Source: a bacterium HR32 (lineage in GTDB: Bacteria > Sysuimicrobiota > Sysuimicrobiia > Sysuimicrobiales > Sysuimicrobiaceae). From it: a DNA stretch of 7,251 bases. The notes below the pieces were generated by a model. It was not told the origin of the DNA and made no database searches. It saw nothing but the letters and a program-made list of their open reading frames with translations. The stretch is taken from NCBI GenBank assembly GCA_002898935.1, contig BEII01000084.1, positions 1 through 7,251 on the forward strand. The letters are read 5' to 3'. A program made the position numbers and the translations under genes. Below are positions 1-5,801 of this stretch, one piece after another (position 1 is the first letter of the stretch; the number at the start of each line of letters is the position of its first letter).

Positions 1-2
1 GT

Positions 3-539
3 CACCCGCTGCGCCCTCAGCTCCGCCGGCTGCCTGACCTCGCCCAGCAAGGGCTGGCCGAGCTCCGCAAGCTGGTGCCCGCACTGCGGCCGGCCATCCT
101 GGACGACCTCGGTCTCGCTCCCGCGGTACGTTGGTACGTAGAAACCTACGTACGGCCTGCTGGCCTGGAGGTGCACGTAGACACTTCGGGTCTGGATTCC
201 CGGCTGCCCGCGGACGTGGAAACCGTGGCCTTCCGCATCGTACAGGAAGCCCTCACCAACGTCCTGCGGCACGCCCGTGCCAAGCGGGTGGACGTCCGGC
301 TGGACCGTCGGGGCAACGTCCTCCTGGCCATGGTGCGGGACGACGGGGTTGGCTTCGACCCTGAACAACTGGACCGCCGGACCCTGGGCCTTGAGGGAAT
401 GCGGGAGCGGGCGGAGCTGGTGGGAGGCACAGTCCAGGTCCTTTCCGTGCCGGGGGTGGGCACCACCGTCCTGGCCCGCATCCCTGTAGACTCCGGCCAA
501 CAGTCCGGCACCGGACCCTCTCCGGCCATCGCCCGGTAA
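3..539 (+). CDS. Sensor histidine kinase, NarL/DegS type, C-terminal part (5' truncated by window)
   Basis: This is the C-terminal part of a two-component sensor kinase of the HisKA_3/HATPase_c class (NarX, DegS, LiaS relatives), which autophosphorylates on histidine and passes phosphate to a NarL-type regulator. The frame is open from the window edge, so about 178 codons are seen and the start, sensor region and H-box lie upstream. The segment ELRKLVPALRPAILDDLGL at about 57-113 is the hallmark end of the HisKA_3 dimerisation helix pair. The ATPase domain follows: N-box RIVQEALTNVLRHA (about 234-275, with Glu and Asn for Mg-ATP), G1 box DDGVGFD (339-359), G2 box LGLEGMRER (384-410) and a final GVGTTV. 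The protein ends TAA at 537-539 after a short Ser/Gly/Pro-rich tail. No partner regulator follows directly; the NarL-type regulator at 5142-5801 is the nearest candidate. Family assignment is firm; the signal sensed is unknown. Confidence 0.93.
   Translation, partial: HPLRPQLRRLPDLAQQGLAELRKLVPALRPAILDDLGLAPAVRWYVETYVRPAGLEVHVDTSGLDSRLPADVETVAFRIVQEALTNVLRHARAKRVDVRLDRRGNVLLAMVRDDGVGFDPEQLDRRTLGLEGMRERAELVGGTVQVLSVPGVGTTVLARIPVDSGQQSGTGPSPAIAR
134..153. repeat. Perfect 8-bp inverted repeat inside the kinase gene
   Basis: GTACGTAG (134-141) and its exact reverse complement CTACGTAC (146-153) are separated by AAAC. A further GTACGT lies just upstream at 126-131. The stretch codes for Trp-Tyr-Val-Glu-Thr-Tyr-Val, so the symmetry may arise from two Tyr-Val codon pairs; whether it forms an mRNA hairpin or a protein site is unknown. 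Confidence 0.5.
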
Positions 540-604
540 CCTTCCCGTCCCCGGCCGCCTACGGCACCTCTCAGCCACCTGCCGAGACTAGCCTGAAGAC
601 CGCT

Positions 605-653
605 GCGCGATTCTTGGGCCGCGCCCATCTGTCCGAAGGCTCTTCCCCGGACA
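605..653 (+). repeat. Copy A of a short motif flanking the CBS gene, with an inverted repeat
   Basis: This lies in the 225-bp gene-free gap between the kinase and the CBS protein. GCGCGATTCTTGGG (605-618) recurs with one change at 1445-1458, in the same orientation, just after the CBS gene. The following 30-40 bases are loosely similar in the two copies, both containing a GTC-GA-GG-TCTTCC-like stretch. In this copy TGTCCG (630-635) pairs with CGGACA (648-653) around a 12-base loop, which could form a weak hairpin in the leader of the CBS transcript or mark the end of the kinase transcript. No T-run follows. The remainder of 540-764 shows no coding sequence; a CATACT at 735-740 is a poor -10 candidate without a convincing -35. 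Function unknown. Confidence 0.35.
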
Positions 654-764
654 TGTTCCCAGGGGCTGAGTCGGGTCTGGGTCGGATCCCGAAAATCGGT
701 ACGCCGCCTGATGTCCAGGCCCAGAGTTGGTCTCGCATACTGCCCCAGTACGGCGGTGTGTGCC

Positions 765-1424
765 ATGCTGGTACGTGATGTGATGACTGCCAACCCAACC
801 ACCATCGCGCCCACGGCGTCCCTGCGGGAGGCCCTGGAGCGCATGCAGACCCTGCGCATCCGACACCTCCCGGTCCTCCGGGGCACCAAGCTCCTGGGCC
901 TCGTCACGTGGACGGACCTCATGCGGGCGGCCGTGCCTCCGGCCGCGGGGGACCGAACCGGCCAGCGGGTGGAGCTCCCCGAGCGGTTGCGGGTGTCCGA
1001 CGTCATGGTGCGGGACCTGCACACCACCAGCCCGGACGCTCCCGTGGAGGAGGCCGCGGCCCTGTTGCGGAAGCACAAGATCGGGTGCCTGTTGGTCCTG
1101 GAACGCGACCAACTGGTGGGGATCGTCACCGAGAGCGACCTCTTTGACGCCCTGGTGTACCTGCGCGGGGGAGACCTGGACGGCGTGCGGCTCTCGGTGG
1201 CCCTCCCCGTGGGGCTGGAGGACCTAGCCCGGCTGGTCCAGGCCCTGCGGGCCCTGCAACCGGACCGGTGGGGGTTGGTGTTGTCCGTGCGCCTGGACGG
1301 CGTGGTGAAGCGGGCGGATTTGTGCGCCACCCAGGTCCCCCCCCTGGTCCTGGCCGAACACCTGGCCGCGGCAGGGCTACAGCCCTTCCACCTGCGGTTC
1401 CGGGTGGCCGCGAAGCGGCGCTAG
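765..1424 (+). CDS. Two-CBS-domain protein with divergent ACT-like C-terminus
   Basis: This predicted soluble cytoplasmic protein has 219 residues. CBS pairs bind adenine nucleotides (AMP, ATP, SAM) and act as energy sensors or regulators. CBS 1 covers about residues 1-55, from the typical opening VRDVMT through IRHLPVL and LLGLVTWTDLM. CBS 2 covers about 77-130, from VSDVMV through IGCLLVL and LVGIVTESDLF. Residues about 137-215 (DGVRLSVALP onward) are not CBS; their length and alternation of hydrophobic strands and helices resemble the ACT-like tail of AcuB-type proteins, but this is weak. The start is set at ATG 765 because the CBS fold begins there; an upstream ATG at 711 would add 18 residues unlike the family. 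The ribosome binding site (GGCGGTG, 751-757) is weak. The gene stands alone: the kinase before it ends 225 bp upstream and the next intact gene is on the other strand. The ligand and target cannot be told from sequence. Confidence 0.9.
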   Translation: MLVRDVMTANPTTIAPTASLREALERMQTLRIRHLPVLRGTKLLGLVTWTDLMRAAVPPAAGDRTGQRVELPERLRVSDVMVRDLHTTSPDAPVEEAAALLRKHKIGCLLVLERDQLVGIVTESDLFDALVYLRGGDLDGVRLSVALPVGLEDLARLVQALRALQPDRWGLVLSVRLDGVVKRADLCATQVPPLVLAEHLAAAGLQPFHLRFRVAAKRR

Positions 1425-1444
1425 ACCAACGCTCGAAACTCCCC

Positions 1445-1499
1445 GCGCGATTTTTGGGGGACCCCGGTCTCGCTCCGTCGGAGGGGTTCTTCCGGGATA
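1445..1499 (+). repeat. Copy B of the motif flanking the CBS gene
   Basis: GCGCGATTTTTGGG (1445-1458) matches 13 of 14 bases of the motif at 605-618, and lies 20 bases past the CBS stop codon. Downstream similarity to copy A is loose. This copy contains the dyad CTCCGTCGGAG (1473-1483), and TCCCC (1440-1444) can pair with GGGGA (1457-1461). It could contribute to ending the CBS transcript, but there is no T-run after a stable stem, so I do not call a terminator. Confidence 0.3.
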
Positions 1500-1504
1500 C
1501 GCTC

Positions 1505-1678
1505 CTAAAAGCGGCGGAACTCCCGCCACGTGCCCGGACCGGTCACCGCGTACACCACCAAGGGGCCTTCCTTGGGCCCGCCCATGCCCGGCGAGCCAGA
1601 AGGCATACCGGGTAGGGCGAGGCCGAGGATCCGCGGCCGGTCCGACAGCAGGCGCGTGATCCTGCTCCCCACAGAGTA
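1505..1678 (-). pseudogene. C-terminal remnant of a DUF411 family protein
   Basis: Reading the minus strand from 1678 to a TAG at 1505-1507 gives 57 residues. They include LLSDRPRILGLALPGM followed by PSGSPGMGG, which closely matches the C-terminal signature of DUF411 proteins (leucine-rich helix, then GLAVPGMPxGSPGM). DUF411 proteins are small, usually secreted, metal-binding proteins often found near copper genes. The remnant lacks everything expected before it: the CxCC metal motif, the cysteine-histidine segment and the GYxVEGHVPA stretch. Where that last stretch should be, the frame reads GYSVGSR and appears to have lost several codons. In-frame upstream sequence runs only to a TGA at 1721-1723 and is not DUF411-like. 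The opposite strand beyond that point holds a different fragment. I read this as a decayed 3' end rather than a working gene. Recognition is from memory of the family signature, not a search. Confidence 0.55.
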
Positions 1679-1750
1679 CCCTGGTGAGCGGAGGAGGCCT
1701 GCTGACGGCGGTGGTGGCCTTCACGGCCACGCCGGGACGCGGACGGCACA

Positions 1751-1903
1751 AGCTCGGAAGGGCACTTGCTGCAGCTGGCCCTGTTCGGGCCGTACTGGTG
1801 GGTCTTCTGGATCCTGCAGGTGGGGCTGGGCACGGTGCTCCCCGTGCTCCTGCTGGTCCTCCGGCCCGAGGATCCCTGGGCGGTCGGGTGGGCGGGTTTG
1901 CTC
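1751..1903 (+). pseudogene. Fragment resembling a NrfD/PsrC-type membrane subunit
   Basis: The plus-strand frame through 1766 reads HLLQLALFGPYWWVFWILQ, followed by VGLGTVLPVLLLVLRP and WAVGWAGLL. This resembles an internal segment of NrfD/PsrC polytopic membrane proteins: a short amphipathic lead, GPYWWxFW, VGLGxxLPxxLL as a transmembrane helix, then a basic-proline turn and the start of another helix. NrfD subunits pass electrons between quinones and periplasmic oxidoreductases. Only about 50 residues are recognisable, one complete transmembrane helix against eight or more in the family. The frame stays open to 2149 but the sequence past 1903 is not membrane-like and runs antisense into porB. 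Upstream of 1751 the frame loses similarity and no ribosome binding site is evident. I interpret it as a relic of a deleted electron-transfer complex gene; a small single-helix protein is a less likely alternative. Confidence 0.4.
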
Positions 1904-1992
1904 CCTCACGCCGAATGCCCCGTTCCCCTACGCCTGTTCCGCCACGCGCGACAGGGGTGCCCGCCCTCAGAAGACTGCTTCCCTCTTCTTCG

Positions 1993-2916
1993 TTACTGCC
2001 CGGTCCCTGCCTTATTCCGCAGCCTCTCCCAGTGGACATCCACCCAGCGCTGGATCTCCGCCACCGCCTCCTCGTCCGTCAGTAGGTGCCGAAACCGCCC
2101 CTGGGCTTCCAAGAAGGCCCGCACCGGCACCGGCTCCCGGGGCAGGTAGGTGATGCGAGTCCGGCCCTCCTCCACCTCGTACAGGGGCCAGTAGCGGCTC
2201 TCCACCGCCAGGCGCGCCACCTCCACCAGCCGCTCCGGCGGGTAGTCCCACCCCGGTTGGCAGGGCGTGAGCACGTTGACGAAGGCGGGCCCCACCACCG
2301 CCAGGCCTTTCTCCAGCTTGCGGGCCAGGTCCGCCCAGTGGCTGATGCTGGCCTGCGCGGCGTACGGGACCCCGTGCGCCGCCACGATCTCCGTGAGGTC
2401 CTTGCGGGGCTGGGGCTTCCCCCGTTGCACCCTTCCCACAGGGCTCGTGGTGGTCCGGGCCCCCCGGGGGGTGGCGCTGGACCGCTGGATGCCGGTGTTC
2501 ATGTACGCCTCGTTGTTGTAGCAGACGTACAGGAAGTCGTGGCCGCGCTCTAGGGCTCCGGAAAGGCTCTGCAGCCCGATGTCGTACGTCCCCCCGTCGC
2601 CCCCGATGGCCACCACCTTGGGGTGGGTGTCCAGCTGGCCCCTCCGCCGCAGGGCCTTCACCGCCGCCTCCACCCCGCTCGCGGTGGCCGCGGCGTTCTC
2701 GAAGGCGCTGTGCAGGTACGGGACGGGCCACGCAGAGTACGGGTAGAGGGTGGTGACCACCTCCATGCAGCCGGTGGCGTTCACCACCACCAAGGGGCGG
2801 CGCGCCACCGCGAACAGCAGCCGCACCACCACGGGGAACCCGCAGCCCGCGCACGCCCGGTGCCCGGGCGCCAGGCCCTGGGTCCGCTGGGACAGCTCAC
2901 GCAGGTTCAAGGACAT
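1993..2916 (-). CDS. porB: Pyruvate (2-oxoacid):ferredoxin oxidoreductase, beta subunit
   Basis: This 307-residue protein is the thiamine diphosphate-binding subunit of pyruvate:ferredoxin oxidoreductase. The enzyme interconverts pyruvate + CoA and acetyl-CoA + CO2 with ferredoxin in the cytoplasm. The sequence has the iron-sulfur ligands Cys22 and Cys25 (CAGCG), Cys50 (NATGCMEV) and Cys219 (TPCQPGW). The thiamine/Mg site is GDGGTYDIGLQSL (Asp107 onward) with YNNEAYMNTGIQRS (133-146), followed by SATPRGARTTTSP. These motifs are typical of the pyruvate branch rather than 2-oxoglutarate enzymes, though branched 2-oxoacids cannot be excluded. The start is ATG 2916, which opens 20 bases inside the end of porA and has GGAGGGGG four bases upstream; this makes translational coupling likely. 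The longer frame from 3006 would only add antisense-like residues out of the porA frame. Last gene of the operon; ends TAA at 1993-1995. Confidence 0.95.
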   Translation of the reverse strand: MSLNLRELSQRTQGLAPGHRACAGCGFPVVVRLLFAVARRPLVVVNATGCMEVVTTLYPYSAWPVPYLHSAFENAAATASGVEAAVKALRRRGQLDTHPKVVAIGGDGGTYDIGLQSLSGALERGHDFLYVCYNNEAYMNTGIQRSSATPRGARTTTSPVGRVQRGKPQPRKDLTEIVAAHGVPYAAQASISHWADLARKLEKGLAVVGPAFVNVLTPCQPGWDYPPERLVEVARLAVESRYWPLYEVEEGRTRITYLPREPVPVRAFLEAQGRFRHLLTDEEAVAEIQRWVDVHWERLRNKAGTGQ

Positions 2917-4078
2917 GGGCCCCCTCCACACCCAGGTACACCACGCCGCCGGGAAGTTCACCCTGCAGGAGGGCGTCCAGTTCCGCGTCCCGCAGCTCCC
3001 GGCCACCCAGCCCGAAGATGACGTCCGTCACCCGGGGGGCCTGTGGTAGCCCGTATAGGGCCGCCCGCACCTCCACCCCCAAGGGGCCTCCCAACCCGCT
3101 CAAGGTGTCCGCCCGCTCCAGGACCACCACGTCCCGGGCGCCCGCCAGGGTCTCCCGGAGGGCTGCCGCGGGGAAGGGCCGGAAGGTCACCACCCGCACC
3201 AGCCCCGCCCGTTGGCCCCGCACCCGGCCCCGAAGGGCCGCCTGCTCCGCGGAGTCCGCGTAGCTGCCCATAATGACCAACGCGACGTCCGCGTCCTCCG
3301 TGCCGCGGGCCTCCACCAGGGCCGGAAGCTTCCTGCCGAACTGCTGCCGGAAGGCCCGCACCCCCTCCTCCAGCACCCGGGGCACCCGTTCCATGGCCGC
3401 CGCCAAGGCCCGCCGGAACTCCATGTAGGAGTCCGGCAGGGCGAGGGGCCCTACCGTGATCGGCTCACCGCCCAGCAGGGTGTAGCCGTCGGGGGGGGCC
3501 TCGCCCACGAACTCCCGCACCGCCTCGTCCGGGTACACCTCCACGGGCTCCAGGCTGTGGGTCAGGGTGAACCCGTCCAGGCACACCATGACCGGCAGCC
3601 GGGCGCGTTCCGCCACCCACACCGCCAGCAGGGTCCGGTCGTACGCGTCCTGCACGTTCCGCGCGTAGATCTGCACCCACCCCGCGTCCCGGGACCCCAT
3701 GGTGTCGGAGTGGTCCCCGTGGATGTTGATGGGCGCGGACAGGGCCCGGTTGGCCACGTTCATCACGATGGGGAGGCGCAGACCGCTGGCGATGTACAGG
3801 ACCTCGTGCATGAGGGCGAGGCCCTGGGAGGCGGTGGCGGTGAGCACCCGGGCTCCTGCGGCCGCGGCCCCCACGCACGCGGACAGGGCGGAGTGTTCGC
3901 TTTCCGCAGGGACGAACTCCGTGTCCACCTCTCCCTGGGCCACGTACTCGCTGAACCGCTCTACGATCTGGGTGGCCGGGGTGATGGGGTAGGCGGCTAC
4001 CACGTGCGGCCGCAGCTGCTTCCACGCCAGGGCCACCGCCTCGTTTCCCGTCAGTCCCATCCTGCGGGGGGCGGTCAT
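2897..4078 (-). CDS. porA: Pyruvate (2-oxoacid):ferredoxin oxidoreductase, alpha subunit
   Basis: This 393-residue protein is the alpha subunit, which supplies the pyrimidine-binding domain for thiamine diphosphate and much of the substrate pocket. Visible motifs are AAYPITPATQIVE (28-40), the VPAESEHSA segment (56-64, with the conserved Glu and His), TATASQGLALMHE (80-92) and APINIHGDHSDTMGSRDAGW, which lines the substrate site in this family. The C-terminal part (ALVIMGSYADSAEQA and VVVLERADTLSGLGGPL) corresponds to the CoA-binding and transketolase C-like domain. Length is normal for four-subunit enzymes. The start is ATG 4078, sharing ATGA with the porD stop codon and preceded by GGAGGG; the longer frame to 4246 overlaps porD in another frame and is not family-like. 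Met7 is an alternative start. Confidence 0.95.
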   Translation of the reverse strand: MTAPRRMGLTGNEAVALAWKQLRPHVVAAYPITPATQIVERFSEYVAQGEVDTEFVPAESEHSALSACVGAAAAGARVLTATASQGLALMHEVLYIASGLRLPIVMNVANRALSAPINIHGDHSDTMGSRDAGWVQIYARNVQDAYDRTLLAVWVAERARLPVMVCLDGFTLTHSLEPVEVYPDEAVREFVGEAPPDGYTLLGGEPITVGPLALPDSYMEFRRALAAAMERVPRVLEEGVRAFRQQFGRKLPALVEARGTEDADVALVIMGSYADSAEQAALRGRVRGQRAGLVRVVTFRPFPAAALRETLAGARDVVVLERADTLSGLGGPLGVEVRAALYGLPQAPRVTDVIFGLGGRELRDAELDALLQGELPGGVVYLGVEGAHVLEPA

Positions 4079-4359
4079 GGCACACCCTCCGGGACCATGC
4101 GGATGGCCCTGGCCCGGGGCGGGCACACCGCGGCGCACACCCCGCAGCCCTTGCAGTGGTCGTAGTCGATGTCCACCACCCGGCCGCCCGCGGCACGGAT
4201 GGCGGAGTCGGGGCAGTACAACCAGCACAGCATGCAGTGCACGCACCGCTGCAGGTCCAGCACGGGACGCTCCTGCCGCCAGTCCCCGGTGCGGTAGCCC
4301 ACGCTGGTGCCGCCGGGGATCACCGGCCCACGGTCGAGAGCCTGCCAGTCCGTAGCCAA
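4075..4359 (-). CDS. porD: Pyruvate (2-oxoacid):ferredoxin oxidoreductase, delta (ferredoxin-like) subunit
   Basis: This 94-residue protein is the small electron-transfer subunit with two [4Fe-4S] clusters, which pass electrons from the thiamine site to external ferredoxin. Cluster motif 1 is Cys39, Cys42, Cys45, Cys49 (CVHCMLCWLYCP) and motif 2 is Cys69, Cys72, Cys75, Cys79 (CKGCGVCAAVCP), both of the CxxCxxCxxxCP type. The N-terminus DWQALDRGPVIPGGTS and the WRQERPVLD segment are typical of PorD. I set the start at TTG 4359 because an excellent GGAGGAGGT lies six bases upstream and the family-like sequence begins there. This places the start 40 bases inside the end of porG, in a different frame. 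The frame is open further to 4452, but that extension is Gly/Ala-rich antisense-style sequence. It ends by overlapping the porA start (ATGA). Confidence 0.93.
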   Translation of the reverse strand: MATDWQALDRGPVIPGGTSVGYRTGDWRQERPVLDLQRCVHCMLCWLYCPDSAIRAAGGRVVDIDYDHCKGCGVCAAVCPPRARAIRMVPEGVP

Positions 4360-4916
4360 GGTTGGACCTCCTCCAGGGCCAGGCGCGCCGCCTCCACGTT
4401 CCGCCGCGCTACCTCCTCCGGCAGCTCGCGCCCCAGGCGTTTCTCCAACCACCGGAGGAAGGGGCCCGGGGGCATCCCCACGAAGGCCACCGCCACCGCC
4501 GCCAGGAGGGGGACGTTGGGGATTTCCCGGCCCACGGTACGCCGGGCGATCCCCGAGGCGTCCAGGTACAGGACCCGTTCCGGGGCGACCCCGGGGACCT
4601 CCACGGGCCCCGGGGCGTTCAGCACCACCTGGGTGCGAGGCCCCACCCCGTCTAGGACCCCAGGGCTTCCCACCAGGCGCGCGTCCAGGAGTACCAGCAG
4701 GTCCGGGTTGTCCACCGGACCCCTCCGGCGCACGGGCTGGGGGGAGATCCGGGTGTACGCCTGTACGGGCGCTCCCCGGCGCTCCGGCCCGAACTCGGGG
4801 GAGGCCTGGGCGAAGCCCCCGAACTCGATGACGGCCTCGGCCAGGAGCAGGGCCGCGGTCTTGGCGCCGTACCCGCCCCGCCCGTGCCAGCGGATCTCCA
4901 GCGGGACGAACTCCAT
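4320..4916 (-). CDS. porG: Pyruvate (2-oxoacid):ferredoxin oxidoreductase, gamma subunit
   Basis: This 198-residue protein is the gamma subunit, which lies beside the alpha-beta core and helps bind CoA and thiamine diphosphate. The diagnostic motifs are WHGRGGYGAKTAA near residue 10 (usual form GRGGQG) and EFGPERRGAPVQAYTRIS (about 41-58). NPDLLVLLDARL and VVLNAPGP mark the later Rossmann-like strands, and EIPNVPLLAAVA resembles the conserved NxxxLGA region. Length is normal. ATG 4916 is preceded by AGGAGGGG five bases upstream. It is the first gene of the porG-porD-porA-porB operon and overlaps porD by 40 bases. The gene order matches that seen in many thermophilic bacteria and archaea. Confidence 0.94.
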   Translation of the reverse strand: MEFVPLEIRWHGRGGYGAKTAALLLAEAVIEFGGFAQASPEFGPERRGAPVQAYTRISPQPVRRRGPVDNPDLLVLLDARLVGSPGVLDGVGPRTQVVLNAPGPVEVPGVAPERVLYLDASGIARRTVGREIPNVPLLAAVAVAFVGMPPGPFLRWLEKRLGRELPEEVARRNVEAARLALEEVQPWLRTGRLSTVGR

Positions 4917-4935
4917 CGCTCCCCTCCTGGAGCAG

Positions 4936-4964
4936 ACCTTAGACCTCCCTCGTGCGGGGGTCCA
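4936..4964 (-). promoter_or_regulatory. Possible promoter of the por operon
   Basis: On the minus strand TGGACC (4964-4959, four of six matches to TTGACA) and TAAGGT (4941-4936, three of six matches to TATAAT, including the outer T, A and final T) are separated by 17 bases. The predicted transcript would begin about 12 bases before porG, a very short leader that still keeps most of the ribosome binding site. The match is weak and rests on position and spacing. Confidence 0.25.
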
Positions 4965-5141
4965 TCGGGCGGGGGCCGGATTCGGTGGAGGGCACCCAGG
5001 AGCTTGTCCCGGAAGACCGCGCCGACAGGTGGGCCGGGGTGGTCTAGGCGAGTGGTTCTCCGGCCGGGCTCCTCGGCGCTTCGGCTACACTAGGGTCAGA
5101 GAGCCGGCCGCAGATGTGTGGCGGGCGGTCTGGAGGGAGGC

Positions 5142-5801
5142 ATGGCAGGCCCCAAGATCCGCATCCTCATCGCGGACGACCACGGGATCGTGCGGGAGGG
5201 GATCCGCATGATCCTCTCCACCCAGGAGGACTTCGAGGTGGTAGGGGAGGCCAGCACGGGCCGAGAAGCGGTGGAGCTGGCGCACCGCATGAAGCCCGAC
5301 GTGGTCCTCATGGACATCAGCATGCCGGACATGAACGGCATCGAGGCCACCCGCCGGATCCGGGAAGAGCTGCCCTCGGTGCAGGTGCTGGGCCTCACCA
5401 TGCACGAGGAGGAGAACTACGTGTTCCAGATGCTGAAGGCCGGCGGGGCCGGGTACGTCCTCAAACGGGCCGCCGCAGAGGACCTGGTGGCGGCGGTGCG
5501 GGCGGCCCACCGGGGGGAGGCCTTCCTGTACCCCTCCGTGGCCAAGCTGGTGGTGCGGGACTACCTGGAGCGGGCGGGCCGCCAGGAGCAGGACGCTTCC
5601 CTGGACGGCCTCACAGCCCGGGAGCGGGAGGTGCTGACCCTGATCGCAGAAGGGCTCACCAACCAGGAAATCGCCCAGCGCCTCTACATCAGCGTGAAGA
5701 CCGTCCAGACCCACCGGGCTCACATCATGGAGAAACTGAACCTGCACGACCGCACGGAGCTGGTGCGCTACGCGATCCGGAAGGGGCTCATCGAGCCGTA
5801 G
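5142..5801 (+). CDS. NarL/LuxR-family two-component response regulator
   Basis: This 219-residue cytoplasmic DNA-binding protein is switched by phosphorylation from a sensor kinase. The receiver domain spans about 1-120 with the acidic pocket Asp12-Asp13, phosphoacceptor Asp58 (VVLMDISMPDMNG), Thr86 (LGLTMHEEE) and Lys108 (GYVLKRA): a complete, active-looking site. A LuxR-type helix-turn-helix fills 157-219 (LTAREREVLTLIAEG, then TNQEIAQRLYISVKTVQTH). ATG 5142 is chosen because GGAGG lies five bases upstream (5132-5136) and receivers begin near this point; a GTG at 5118 would add eight residues. The gene is divergent from porG across 225 bp. In that gap TACACT (5086-5091) is a possible -10 without a recognisable -35. 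Its family normally partners HisKA_3 kinases like the one at the window start, but the two are 4.6 kb apart. The 3' end overlaps the next gene, on the opposite strand, by 14 bp. Confidence 0.95.
   Translation: MAGPKIRILIADDHGIVREGIRMILSTQEDFEVVGEASTGREAVELAHRMKPDVVLMDISMPDMNGIEATRRIREELPSVQVLGLTMHEEENYVFQMLKAGGAGYVLKRAAAEDLVAAVRAAHRGEAFLYPSVAKLVVRDYLERAGRQEQDASLDGLTAREREVLTLIAEGLTNQEIAQRLYISVKTVQTHRAHIMEKLNLHDRTELVRYAIRKGLIEP

Larger units (their letters stand above)
1425..1992. other. 568-bp gap without an intact gene
   Basis: Between the CBS stop codon and the porB stop codon there is no complete gene. The gap holds motif copy B (1445-1499), the DUF411 remnant (1505-1678, minus) and the NrfD-like fragment (1751-1903, plus). 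Several frames are open on both strands, as expected in GC-rich DNA, but none shows a continuous protein with plausible composition and a start signal. Bases 1904-1992, just downstream of porB, hold only a weak GAAGA/TCTTC pairing (1970-1988) and no convincing terminator for the por operon. Confidence 0.6.

Noticed and set aside
146..1330. Long minus-strand open frame (394 codons) opposite the kinase and CBS genes
   Set aside because: It is Arg/Ser/Thr-rich, has no recognisable fold, spans two clear plus-strand genes and the gap between them, and is the expected antisense open frame in GC-rich DNA.
1440..1465. Terminator after the CBS gene
   Set aside because: TCCCC can pair with GGGGA but the T-run falls in the loop and none follows the stem, so the pattern is not that of an intrinsic terminator.
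1377..2039. Minus-strand open frame (220 codons) across the gap without intact genes
   Set aside because: Pro/Arg/Gly-rich with no similarity; it is in a different frame from the DUF411 remnant, which is the only family-like sequence on that strand.
1766..2149. A 127-residue small membrane protein gene starting at TTG 1766
   Set aside because: Only the first 46 residues are protein-like; the rest is low-quality sequence running antisense into porB, and there is no ribosome binding site, so a gene fragment is more likely.
3212..4165. Plus-strand open frame (317 codons) opposite porA
   Set aside because: His/Gly/Arg/Pro-rich composition and complete overlap with a well-supported gene on the other strand; no start signal or family similarity.
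5004..5032. TTGTCC as a -35 box for the response regulator
   Set aside because: No -10-like hexamer lies 16 to 18 bases downstream.
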